Source: Calliopum simillimum (taxonomy: Eukaryota; Arthropoda; Insecta; Diptera; Lauxaniidae). Taken from it: DNA of 64,000 bases. Numbering within the stretch: the first letter of the stretch is position 1; each line of letters begins with the position of its first letter. Below the pieces are notes generated by a model. The model saw only the letters and a list, made by a program, of their open reading frames with translations. It was not told the origin of the DNA and made no database searches. The translations under genes and the position numbers were made by a program. Location of the stretch: NCBI GenBank assembly GCA_951812925.1, contig OX638370.1:3434001-3498000 (forward strand), given 5' to 3'. Of this stretch, positions 1-11,878 are shown in pieces.

Positions 1-1800
1 AAATCGCGGCCGAAAGCCAAATTGCGAATCCGACGAGGATGATTAATAATTTGAAAAAATCACATTTTCTTGATGTTTTTCGCCAATAGAGGCTTCATTA
101 ATAAATAAATTTTGATAATTCATATTTCTTTACTGGTTTTTTTCATAGTTTAGCATTAGAAGTGGATTTTTCAGGGTGGCCCACAACCGGTTATAAAATT
201 TGTTCTGTCCAAAAACAAGCTCTATACAAAATTTGTTAAAAAAAATTTTTTGTGGAAAAATTATAAAAAAATGGTTTTTTTTTTTGGTTACCTTCTGCCT
301 CTAGCTTTCTACTGGTACCCATAAGTCCGAAAAATGTATACTTGAATGCAAGTAACGGGCAAAAAACAAAACCCGGCCCACAACCGGTTACCTTCCCCTA
401 TACCAATATTTGCATGAAAATAAAGACTATGTTCTTCCAAATTTTGGAGGTAAAAAATTTTATACCTATGTAGGATTTATAGGCTTTCTTTCTTCTTTTT
501 AATAAAAAACAACACACAATACTTTCCAGTTGCTATTTACAGTTTTATTTACACACTTCTTTAATTATTATTATATTATTTTATTTTACAATATAATTAC
601 CATTTTAGCACTTCTTTCTATATCAGTTTCTCTTTAACATTTTTTAAACTACAATATTTATTCTGTTCTTTTCGTTGTCTTTTTAATTTATATTACTACT
701 TACTACTACTACTTACTGCTACTACTTACTACTACTACTTACTACTACTCCCAAATTCAACTACTACCGAGTTTAATTGTCGTTTGTTCGTTTTTTTTCA
801 AAATCTTTTCGTCATGTTTGTTTCATTCAAGTCTCGTTCGTTTTGTCGGTGCTGCCAGGTCATTCGTTAAGCACCTATTTTTTTGTTGTATAGATAATGT
901 ACTGTCCCTAAAAACTATTTCTTCAAGGTTTTTCAATTACGCGGTCGGAATTATGCTTTTTTTTACTCAAAATCAATGCATCTTTCAAAAAAGTGTAAGT
1001 ATCAGAAAAAAAATGCTTGATTCATATCCACTTTTTTGGTAAGAAGCCTTATTTTTTTAGTAAAAAGGCTTTATCCGACTGCGTGAAATCGATTTTTAAA
1101 TATTATCTGAACAAAAAAATAAAAAATAATACCAAAGTTTTTGCAATCTTTATTTTTCATTAAAATAGTAGTACACATTCTGTGAAGAAATAAAAGTTAT
1201 ACCTAAGCAAAAAATTTTTTTTTTTTTCATATGAAAAGTATTTTGATTGGTTATAAAATTTATGTACAAAAGTTTTAAGTCTGAGTCGTGGATTTAAAGA
1301 TATGGCAAATTTTGGAAAATTTTGACGAGTTTTTTTTTTTAAAAGCACTATTTTTACAAAAACTGTTTTATTAGCACGTAATTTTGGTAACAAATTATGA
1401 AAGCCCAATTTATTTCTTTTTTTATAAATAAAAGATATGTTATTTGTACCTAATTTCCTTCATTTACATATTCTTTTTTTATAGGAAAAAAAAAGTTAAT
1501 CAAAATAATTTTCATGCAATTTATCAAAACATTACAATAGCACCGAAAAATTGACATATTTGTAAAATCATGTATCGGAATTTAAAATTTTGTGACAAAT
1601 TAAAATACCTTTTATATGACACCAATATTACCTAAATCCAGCAAGGGGTTCCGAACTTAAACCGGTATTCATAAAGCTATATCCCGATCTTCAGATGGCT
1701 ATATCTCCGTCAGTTTCGCGAAACAAAACTAAGAAATTGTTCAGAATAATCCCAGAAATCGAACATTTTCCGGTTTTCTACCGAATCTCAACCACCCTGT
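1..1800. other. AT-rich noncoding DNA with short repeated motifs
   Basis: I see no gene here. The motif GGCCCACAACCGGTTA occurs twice in the same orientation, at 178 and 375. A TAC/ACT triplet tract runs at about 693-752. CAGGGTGG at 172 and its reverse complement ending at 1799 could be the decayed ends of a transposon, but only about 8 bp match, so I do not call an element. Small open frames on both strands are rich in Phe, Lys and Leu, as random AT-rich DNA would give. Confidence 0.5.
693..752. repeat. (TAC)n triplet microsatellite
   Basis: Interrupted runs of TAC/ACT are read directly from the sequence. They are short and imperfect and carry no coding signal. Confidence 0.7.
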
Positions 1801-4800
1801 ATACAAAAAAAAATGTTTGTCCACAATTTTCTAGCTCAAAAAATTTCCTATAAAAAAGTTATACTACTGGAATCTTTCAAGTAATTATTGTAAGGTGACA
1901 TTTCAAACGTTGCCTACCGTTTTCACTAGTCGATATTACGATAACAAGCAACCGTGACGTTACGTTACGAAACGCTACTTCTTGGCTAATTCCAGCTTTA
2001 TAATTTAGAAAATATCATATTTAAAAGTATGTTCTTGAACTTTTGCAGCCGATTTCTCATGAAGGTACCACCTTTCATGGTTAGACTAAAACAAAGGTTC
2101 ATATTTACCAACGGAAGAGTCCCCACAAAAAATTGCAGCTTTTATACTACGTGGAATATCAGCTAAGTGCTGCCTCTGAGTCAATTACTTTTATGAGATA
2201 GTGCAAACAATTTTCATCAAAGATCGACTCAGGTTTGCCATGTCTTCTTCTCTGCGTCACAAATAGAACGACAAAGTGAATGTTCTCTGAATGTAGGATA
2301 TAAAAATAAGCTAACAATTTAGGATTGGCTAGTTGAGATAAAAAATTTTTCATTGAATATTCAAAACAAATAGATCTGAGTAGAATAATAACCAAAGTAG
2401 AATAAGCTTAAACGAATATTACCAGGGATAAGTGAGGTATATTGCAATCTTGTATTCATGAACTGGTACAGTAAGCTTACGAATTGCGAAATATTGCACC
2501 GAAATGGGCCAGAAAGATTGTTAGATAGAAAATCGGAAAACGGTTTTGGTTTGTAATATCGTTGAGTACCGTTGCCATGGAAAAATTAATTTACCTATCG
2601 AAGACGATACTTTTTAACAAGGTAAAAATTTAAAGCAAAAGACAAAGAAGAAGCAAAAAATTGTAATACATTTAAATCTTTACAATTCAAAAGCGAACGA
2701 CCTAAATTTAAATAGTCTACCATTTTTCCATTCCTACATTCACATAAATACCCAGCTAATTGTCGTAATGAAATAAATGCCGCCAAAGCTTTTAATAGAA
2801 CTACACCAATAAAATAATTTCTGTCATTTGCAGAGAAATTTTCCCAAACTACCCTAACTCGAACAATTGAATGAAAATAAAAAGAAAAAAAATAAAATAT
2901 ACAGCTAAAACTTCAAGACAAACACCAACTTCAAGTCAAATTCGCTTGTATCTACCAGTTACCGAGGACTACAATTAAGTTATGGTCCGCAAAATACTCG
3001 TACAACCGAAGCCACTTACGATGAAGGTTCTGAGTTATGTGCAACGTCAAACAAGTGTAGCTTATTTATTTCAGAGATTGTCATACTCTGACTCCTGCTC
3101 CTGATGTCGGTTTCAGCTGCATCCTTTGAAGCGGGACGCACACACATGCATTTGCACAATACAAGTGTTTGTATGTACAGTGTAGGGCATATTGGTGCTT
3201 GACAGTTGTTGCCGCACAACACAAGCCCTCCCTGACTGCTGAAATCATACAAAAATACGAAATTGCACAAATAAATTTACGAAACAGCAGGAATGCCAAA
3301 AACAACTACAACAATTACAACAAAAACTAGAACCAAAATTACACCAATACCACAACAACCGACAGTAGTAGTAGCAGCAGCACCACCACCAACAACAACA
3401 ACATTAAGGACAATGAACAATGCGACATTTTGGACTACAACAGCAAATACAGCGAGGACAAAATACAGTGGGTTTGGATGACCTAAATGTCTTCAAAAAT
3501 CTATGTCAATCACCAACTGAAGTTAAGCAGTCGGATACAGTTTTCATTGGAATTCCAGTATTCAACATTATTACGGTATGTCCTTGGCAAAATGCTAAAC
3601 TCTAAGCGTTCGGTGGCGTAGGACTATCTCCCATGTGAAACTAGATACTATTTCCGATCCCTTTAGAAGGTTAAAATGGAAGTAAATAAATCACACACTC
3701 AAGCAGAAGTCAGTTGTCAAACTTTGGAGCGAAACCCTCAAGGTACAGAAAATACATTATTCCGAAGATATTGTGGAACGATCTCGTGAACGAGAAATAA
3801 CAGAATCGAGGAAATGTTGCAGAAAATTGAAGGTAAATAAACGAGAAGTTTGTCGAGAGACTTCGGGAGTAGATAATGACATCAAAAAATAAAATAAACT
3901 TTTCTCAGAAATTTTCTTCGGGCTTTCGGCCTTCCTATATTCATATATAGCCCACTAACCTCCAACATCAGCTCCTTTCACACCAAAACTAGGGCTTTTT
4001 GTCCTCAAAGCACCCATAGAATTCCCACTGTCTCATGACATTTCAAATGAAAAGGCCAGAAGTGCGAAGAGACAGCGCAGAGCACACAAAAAATTATGGG
4101 AGGTGCAAATGGCAGTTCGGGTGCATCAGTGCAGTGGGCCACGTGCAGTTGGCAGCTGCTGAAGCCGAAGCAGTTCGTTGTAAATTTACAAGAGAATTGT
4201 CGGGTCGGGTCGGATAACGATTTTAAAGGCAGATGTAGCACGAATTACATTGAGGAAGGACGAAAATTGGGCGCAGCGCCAAACACACAAAAAGAAAGAG
4301 AAAGAAAAAAAACCGAAGCAACAAAATTTTCAACAAAACGAACGGTATTACCGAGCCAAGGCAATGCAATCGACGACGACGACACACACTGAGCAACAAA
4401 ACATTATACAACAACAACAACAACAGCAACAACAAAAAATGAGACTGCAATAACAACAATGTTGGAGTCCAAAGTCTAACGGCGCTTGAATTCGGGGGAA
4501 TTCCGCTGCACAACGGCATTGTAACGAATGCGCGACGCAACTTCGTATTTTTGCTTTTCGTTATGCACTCGGTATTTTTGACAGTCAGCGTTGTAGTCGT
4601 CGTCGCCAACATCGTCGTTGTTTTCTTGCAATATTCGTTTGGGGGCAGCGTGAAGTCATAGTCGTGGCGCCCATCCCATCGTCAGCAATTCGTTTAACGC
4701 TCGTTTTTGTGTGGATTCTGGCAACAACCCAGACGAGTAGTAGACAAGAGAGAAAAACAAATTGAAGAGTTTCAGAGAAGCAATTTTATATGTAAAAAAA

Positions 4801-5990
4801 CGAAAATTGAGAAACTGGGATTACTAAGTATTAATGAGATAGAGAGCATGAAAAGTATAGAACGAAAAAAATGCTGCTGGTGAGCACTCATTTAGGTGCA
4901 TAATGTGGTCTCTCACATAAAAACCCCGCAGATATCGAAGCATAAAAATATAATTGATATGAGAATATCGGTTTATTACACAGCGTGACTTAAAACTTGT
5001 ATTTCGAATGGGAATAATTATTTCGCGTAGTTTGAGAATTGCTGAATCCAAATTCGGCTTCAAAATTGCTCTATCACATCAGGTTTTGGTTTAAATATCC
5101 TAACCTAAGAGTGCAAAAAACACATCGCAAAAACTTCTCAAAAAACAGTGTTTAGAATCTTAATGTGCAAATCTTTCTCTTCCGAATACCATCAAATTTG
5201 CTTGAAAACCTTTTTTTCTCCTTGATAAATCGAGTTTTGAAAATCCTAAAATATTTAAAGTAAAAATTTTAAGATGCGATATCTTGATAAAAAAAATATG
5301 TATATGAGCAAACATAAGGGCATTCGAAAGAAAAAGACTTGCACTTTAAGATTATAAACACAGTTTTTTGGGAACAAAATATTTTGCGATGGTACTTAAC
5401 CTCAAATATAGACAAAAATAGGTTAGAATATTTTGAAAACCTGAAGTGATAAAGGGATTCTGACGCCAAATTCCGATTTAGCGACCCTCAATGCGACTAT
5501 ACTCGTTCAAATTACATTTTTCAAGTCAAGCTGTGTTATAGCTGTATTGTGGGCTTTTCCTGTTTTACATCACGTGATTAAGCAGTGCCAAAGTCTCCGG
5601 AACACCAACGATACTCAGTGGAGCAATTTGTACGATATGCAGGTAATTCACTGCGGAGGAATTTATGTCAAGCAACGTATCGGCAAGGTGTTAAGTAAGT
5701 GAGAGGCATACACAGTAATTCCTAAGAATTCTCTGGCTTCTGGCTTATAACTCAACCCAGCGGCCAGAACACTCTAGCTTTATTATCTACAAATTACTAC
5801 CCTGGAAATTGAAATTAAAGTTCAACCCTGGAACTTCGAGCAGATTCTGATTTTCCCTACTCTTCGTTTTCACAAATGCTGCAGTAATTTTTTTAAAGTA
5901 TTTTCAGAATATGGATCAGTACACTTATTTAGCAGTGCTTATTCTCACCAATTTCCTTTTTTATTGTTCTTGGTGTTATCTTCGATGAAG
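1801..5990. other. Noncoding region; triplet-rich tracts at 3.3-4.7 kb
   Basis: I recognise no gene. From 3290 to 3430 and from 4320 to 4620 the sequence is rich in CAA, CAG and GTC triplets and less AT-rich than its surroundings, as is common in fly 5' leaders, introns and enhancers. The Thr-rich and Gln-rich frames read through these tracts come from the triplets. No splice-bounded exon with convincing codon use was found. Confidence 0.4.
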
Positions 5991-5994
5991 CAAT

Positions 5995-6800
5995 TAAAAA
6001 GTGTCTATCGGGTGATTCATTTGAAAATTAGTTTTCTGTGAGAAATGTTTTTCGTGCACTACGAGCAACATATAATGTGCATTATCGACTTTCCGAGCCT
6101 ACTATTGCCAATACCATCTGCAAATTTGATTCTAAGTGTACGTTATTAAATGATATGTGGCCGAATAGAACATATCCCGCCCATAGTAAGGAGAATATTG
6201 CGTGCCCAATCGATTTGATGCCGTGGGTAGTTTCTTGAGCTCTCGTATGCAACAACTTGGTAAATTTTTACACCAGAATCTTGTTCTCAAGGCTTACAAA
6301 ATCGAACTAGTTCAAGAATAGAATCCAATAGTTTTGAATTCACGCTGTAATTTCAGTCAATGGACTCTACAACAGATAAATGAAGATTCGCTGTTTTAGT
6401 GGCGAATTTTGTATACTGACAAGGCACAATTCTGGCTCTGCCACATTTGGGCTGATGAGCAACCCAAAGAGATTCGTTAAATCTACACTGTTTGGTGTAG
6501 CTAATGGGCTGATAGAATCTTTTTTTTTTTAAAAAATGAGGCCATACGGAAATATAACCGTCATTGGTGAGCGCTACCGCACCCTGATAATAGAATTTTT
6601 GTTGCCTGAAATTGAAATCCGTTATGTCGGCGACATTTTGTTTCAGCACGACGGTGCTATGGCACATACAGTGCAAAAAACAATATCTTTACAGAAAAAT
6701 CATTTTGGTGAGCACCTAATTTTGAGTTGCGAACATGTTAAGTGCGTTGCTTTTGTCATTTGGGATTATGTGAAGTGAAAAGTCAAAAAGATAGCTATGA
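5995..6800 (+). pseudogene. Tc1/mariner-type transposase relic
   Basis: This is a decayed DDE/D transposase, the enzyme that cuts and pastes a Tc1/mariner element at TA sites. Two pieces are readable. At 6038-6238 there is an N-terminal-like part with LSEPTIANTICKF, as in the helix-turn-helix region. At about 6390-6780 there is a catalytic-core part: LYTDKAQFWL around the first Asp, WADEQPKEI, then ERYRTLIIEFLLPEIE, then FQHDGAMAHT around the second Asp, and a WDYVK segment where relatives have a conserved WGYVKSK. The order and spacing match long Tc1/mariner-superfamily proteins common in arthropods. Stops and a frameshift separate the pieces, and the segment with the third acidic residue is not clear. 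I could not find inverted ends, so the limits are approximate. Confidence 0.7.
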
Positions 6801-9800
6801 TTCAATACTTGGAATCAAGCACTACTTTCTTAATTCGCAGTAGCAATGGTGAAAAGAGTGATCGAAAATTTAAGTTTTTAAATGAAACAGCTACGGCGTA
6901 GTCGCGGGCAATATTTTAAAGAAACTATCTCTTAAAAGATAATATCAGAGACTGTTCTTTCGATTCCCTATATATAAATGTTAAATCAAAATTGGTTCAA
7001 GCCTTTATTCTATACCTAAATTCTATCATATTTGCTTGATTTTTTCTTTGTTGGAACGGCTAAGCCACTGCATCGATTTTTATGAAATTTGGTATGGAGA
7101 TAGAGTTCGCACTAAGGAATGATAACATTATAACCATTACGTTTTTAAATGGACGGTGCCACTCCCCAAAAGAGAAAATTTCCAGACATATTTACTGATG
7201 ATAATAATTAGGTCTTAGGTCTTTTCAGTCGAAATGGTCGAATTTCGGCCACAAAGCAAACTCTAGTCATAACAAAGGTTCCGAACTCCAATTCTATGCT
7301 ATTAGTATAGCTTTACAGACATTCAAATACTCACCGCATTATCTTGTTAAACAATTTCGTATATTTTTAAGAAACAATGGCCATAAGTCGGAAAGAGGAA
7401 CTATCCAAAAGTAAAACTCAATATCAAAAACAAATCGATACTTCGATATTCGTATAATACCCACTGAAATCATGCCAAAGCATTTACGACTCTCACGCTG
7501 ACAAACAAACAATTGGCTCCTTAAGTAATGGAAAAGAGAGTAAAGTCCAGAGAGCTCAGAAATAAAACTGGGTTGAGCAAGAAGTTATTCACCCAAAAAA
7601 AAAAAAAAAACGGTAAAATTGCATGCAGCAACATTGCCAGAGAGTTTACTAGACCAATGCACTGGATAGCGGCGCGCAACTCATCATCATCAGCAATCAA
7701 CTTCATTGTGATTCATGCAGACAACGGAAGACAGCAACGGCACGCTGTAAAATTCAGCAGACTACAGCGACGCCAACAGATTGCTGCAGTCTGCACGCTA
7801 ACTGCAACTACCTACCGATCACCATCACCTCCACCACAACACAATAATGGAGCCCATGATTCGTATAATGAGCGAGCATACGAGGGGCAACTACCGCTAA
7901 CTTTGTCTGTCTGATGTCTGTTGCCAAAGTCAGTTTTTTTTTGTTTTTGTGCTGCAAAGAAGAAGCTACACACAACATTTCTTTATGCGTTCTCTTTCTT
8001 TTATGCGCTTATGCTATCTCTATCGCACACACAAACTCCATTCCCTATGCTGTGGTGGTGGTGTACGACGGCCTTAGATTGCATTCATTGCATGCAATAT
8101 AATAATTCACAAAAGTAGTAGTCCACCTTTTAGAGGCTTTTTGGGGGCAAAAAACCAACCATGCCGCCGCTCACATTTTGTGCTGACGACGACTACGACA
8201 ACGACTCCCATGACGTGTTGGAGACGTCGTCGTTGTCGTCGTTTTTAGATATTTTATTGCAAATGCAAACAAATTTCTCGTTGACTAGGTCCAAGTTGTT
8301 TGGCATGCAAGCGATTCAGTTAAAACGGAACTTTCGCATAGAACGGTTCGTTTGCTCGTTGAAAAAGATACAACGTCTGGCGCAATAGAACGCTTCTAAG
8401 TCAGGCACTACATAGTCATAGTCAAAGACACAAGAACTGCGGTCGTTGTACGATTTATTGCTAAAGTGTTAAGGTTGTTGTTGCTGAAATAGTAGCAACA
8501 TATTAAGCAAACCTGTCAGCATCAACGCAATGCAACATTCCACAAGGAACATGCATTTTTGGGAAAAGTAACAATTCTCAATTTTCATTTCTGGCTCAAT
8601 TCAAATCTAACGTACCACCCAAAAAAACAAAAAAACAACCCAACGCCTAGAGACTTCCGCTGGCAGCAACACTCAGCGACTTGAGTCTCAAAGTTGGAGC
8701 CTACGATTCGTAGTGTATGTTCGTTTGTAACGTCGCTGATGATGAAGTTTATGGCTTAATCTCGACACATTTGCGGCAGCTTAGCTCATTCGTCAAGCGG
8801 TCGTTGAACGTCGTGGTTTACTTACAAGCAGAATTCGAAAAAAAAATAAAATCGGTCAAAACTATAACTCTATGTGTATAAACACAAAAAGGCTTGAAAG
8901 GCTTAGTGGAGCACTATAGCATACAACTCGCGCAATCAGTTTGATATTAATCTAAATTTTACAGACAGCAGCAGTTTGAATAGAAAACAAACAAAAAAGA
9001 TGTTAAGAATCATAATGCAGCGCAAGAAAGTGACAAAAATTGAGAAATAATTACATTTTTTATAAAAAATTTTCTTAAATAGATATTTACGAAATATTCC
9101 GTAGCTAGAAATCTACAAAAGTGAAAAGTGTTACAAAAATATAAAATAATTTAAAAGAAAACAGAGCTTTATTACAAAAAAATGTCTGCAACATAAAAAA
9201 GTGCTGCAATAGAATGTGTCAACATATGTCAAAATCATGTTTTACACTTATCTACACGCCATATCTATCTTAACTAACTTTTCGTTGTTAACATCTATGA
9301 ATTAGTATCTTTGTGTTATTACCATATATTGCAAAATAAAACACTACAAACACTACGCTGTTCAACACTACGTCGCTGCTCAACTCGCAATGCGTTACTT
9401 GAAAATTTTTCTTGTATTTTTTGCTCTTGACTTTAAAAAGTAACGCCGCGTACTTTAAATGTTGCGTCAACATTGGCCAATTCACTGCGATGTGTGTGAT
9501 GCGTGCGTGTATGTCTGTGTGCTACTTTGGCCCGTCTTTTATTCTTCAACGTGGGAACTGAAGGTCATTCAATTTCAGGTATGTGGAAAAGACCCCATTT
9601 TGTTTGAAATTAATACTTATACCATAGAAATATGAACTTTAATTATATTTTGTATTTCATGCGCAAAATTGGCAATTGAGGGGGTTTTTCTTCATTAAAA
9701 TGAAATCTCATTGTTTGAGATTCAGAGCCATGAAATTTATAGTCTATTATGTTCCAATATCTATTTCAAAATCATTAACTCACTTAATACACTGTTGCGA

Positions 9801-10439
9801 ATAGGAATAGTCCGAAAGAAGTCCAGTTCTTACCTAATACGGGTACGAGGAATTCAGTAGTCCAGTTTAGCTAAATTGGTTCCTTAATCCATATTCTAGT
9901 GGAGGCGATAATGTCTCATAAAATATCTCTTGACTTTATATATAAAAAACATGTCTTAATTTTGCCAAAAAGGGTAAAAGGAGGATCAATTTACATATTT
10001 AACGAGAAACATTTTTAAATGAATAAAACACATTGTTTCTGAACTCTAATCTACATATTAATACGCAAGACAAAATTTTGTCCTACCTTTTGCACTTTGT
10101 TAGAAATGGAGAACGACATTGAATTTTACACCATCAGAAAGGTATTTATGTGTGAATGTGCACAAAGCTTAAATTATTTAAATATATTGCCATTAACCAA
10201 GGTAAATTTAAATGCAAATATGTTATTTCCATTTCGTTTCACATTTGTACCAGGTGATAAATGAGCTTTTCTATTTTGTACCAAATAGCAAAAAAGTACC
10301 AAAACTGTCCAAAAAGTACCAAAATTATTATTAAATTTATTATTTATTATAATTATTTAATATATTTGTGGTTAAATTTTGATCATTGGGCGATTCTAGT
10401 TTCTTATTATTGTCCATTTTCCCAAATTCATCATATTCG
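6801..10439. other. Noncoding region without a recognisable gene
   Basis: Contains poly-A tracts and an inverted GAC/GTC triplet cluster at 8180-8250. At 8640-9000 there is a less AT-rich stretch that looks like a fly 5' leader or promoter region. A sequence at about 7050-7100 resembles the end of interspersed fly repeats (AAGCCACTGCATCGATTTTT). No open frame here shows protein homology that I recognise. Confidence 0.4.
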
Positions 10440-10760
10440 TCAACTATTTGGTCGTCACTGCTGTCGATGATATATCATATTTCAGTTCACTTTAACGGAC
10501 AGAATGGCATATTGTGTGGTGACTTGTAGCTGTGTTTTCACTGTGATCCACGTCGTATTTATTGCAGCAAAAACTTTTTCACCGGAAGCTGTAGATCCGG
10601 ACAGGCAGAGAAAGTTTTCAATTATTTTCTCCATTTCCTCGTAGTGACAATTTTGGATATGCAAAACGCATAATTTTTGAATTTTAAAATGCTTCAAATT
10701 CTGAGTGGGAGCATTTTGGATACGAAAAGAGGATCAAAAAAGGATTCAAGGTAAAAAAAG
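10440..10760 (-). pseudogene. hAT transposase C-terminal dimerisation-domain relic
   Basis: A reverse-strand frame at 10482-10697 reads CLSGSTASGEKVFAAINTTW followed by KTQLQVTTQYAILSVKVN. This is the hallmark pattern of the hAT dimerisation domain at the C-terminus of hAT transposases and domesticated relatives: a small-residue-rich SGS.A...VF motif, a Trp, then K.QL....L.A.L..K.N. Only this last domain survives here. The upstream catalytic RNase H-like fold is absent or unrecognisable, and stops follow soon after VKVN. The start codon used by the open frame is internal and not a true start. Most likely a dead fragment; a short domesticated protein is very unlikely given the missing parts. 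Confidence 0.7.
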
Positions 10761-11678
10761 GAGTTTCGAGGTTTTGAAAATGTTTGGTTTAAAAAGTAGA
10801 ATAATCCTCCCAAAAGCAGGGTTGGCTAAGTATGAGTGATAAATATTTCATTTATCGAAAATATCAAAACCAATTGACTTTTTCTATTGTCTTAAAAACA
10901 AAACGGTTCGCAACGCTGAATTCTTTCTTTGCGTTAGTTAGCTCTTTCGCCACATGCCTTCTTTGGCTCATTAACAGTTGCTGAGTGCGTTGTACTCCCA
11001 TTCCCGAACTAAGTTGATTTTAAAAGTAATTGTTCACTTTGCAGTTCATATTCACGTCCTATAAAAGTATTGAAAGCACCAATTTTATTATATTAATATA
11101 CACTTCATGTTCTTGGTGTGCTGCTATTAATATTATGTTACATCGCTCCTCCCGAATAGAGAAATTCAAAACACCACCCAAATCTTGGTTTAACGATCAC
11201 AGTGCCATTTTGAATCCTTCAGCAAATAATAGCTTAGTGTCCCGTTTAAATTTTATATAATTATTTCTTCATGCAGTTAGGTCTTTGGTGAAGGCTTTGA
11301 ATCTTATAGATTTGCCTTGTTTAAGTTCGTGTAAATAAGATTAGTCTGCAAACCGTACTGGCTACATCTTTCTTAGACAATAAGCTAAAGAGGCGTGAGT
11401 CCCATAAGCAATCCCAGGTCTACTGTTGTATACGACTTGCAACTTCTTAAATTGCCAAAACGCAACGTCTCTGTTATGGCTTTTATTTCTCGCCACAAGT
11501 TTACCAAGCATGTTGAGTTTTTCATTTTCATAAACTTTCAGGCGACTTTTGGTCTACCAACGTCATCTAATTCAAGAGTGTCTGCGTTTTCAAATCACTG
11601 AGCCAAGCGCAGTCAGCGCAAAATTTTCGCTTTTAACAACAACTTCAAATTCCTCGAACTACAACAATCATAAAACCT
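10761..11678. other. Noncoding flank of the assembly gap
   Basis: I see no gene. The last 100 bp before the gap are moderately complex (AGTCAGCGCAAAATTTTCGC) and could be part of a transcribed leader, but nothing confirms it. Confidence 0.35.
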
Positions 11679-11878
11679 NNNNNNNNNNNNNNNNNNNNNN
11701 NNNNNNNNNNNNNNNNNNNNNNNNNNNNNNNNNNNNNNNNNNNNNNNNNNNNNNNNNNNNNNNNNNNNNNNNNNNNNNNNNNNNNNNNNNNNNNNNNNNN
11801 NNNNNNNNNNNNNNNNNNNNNNNNNNNNNNNNNNNNNNNNNNNNNNNNNNNNNNNNNNNNNNNNNNNNNNNNNNNNNN
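11679..11878. other. Assembly gap (200 N)
   Basis: Exactly 200 unknown bases. The round number suggests a scaffolding placeholder, so the true length is unknown. Open frames drawn across it are meaningless. Confidence 0.99.

Noticed and set aside
172..1799. CAGGGTGG ... CCACCCTG as ends of a 1.6-kb element
   Set aside because: Only about 8 bp are inverted, the sequences just inside do not match, and no target duplication is seen.
3293..3481. A Thr/Pro-rich frame that looks like a secreted low-complexity protein
   Set aside because: It is composed of ACA/CAA/CCA triplet repeats, with no signal peptide and no exon boundaries.
7040..7110. A third copy of repeat A
   Set aside because: Only a short theme (AAGCCACTGCATCGATTTTT) is similar; the order of blocks in repeat A is not reproduced.
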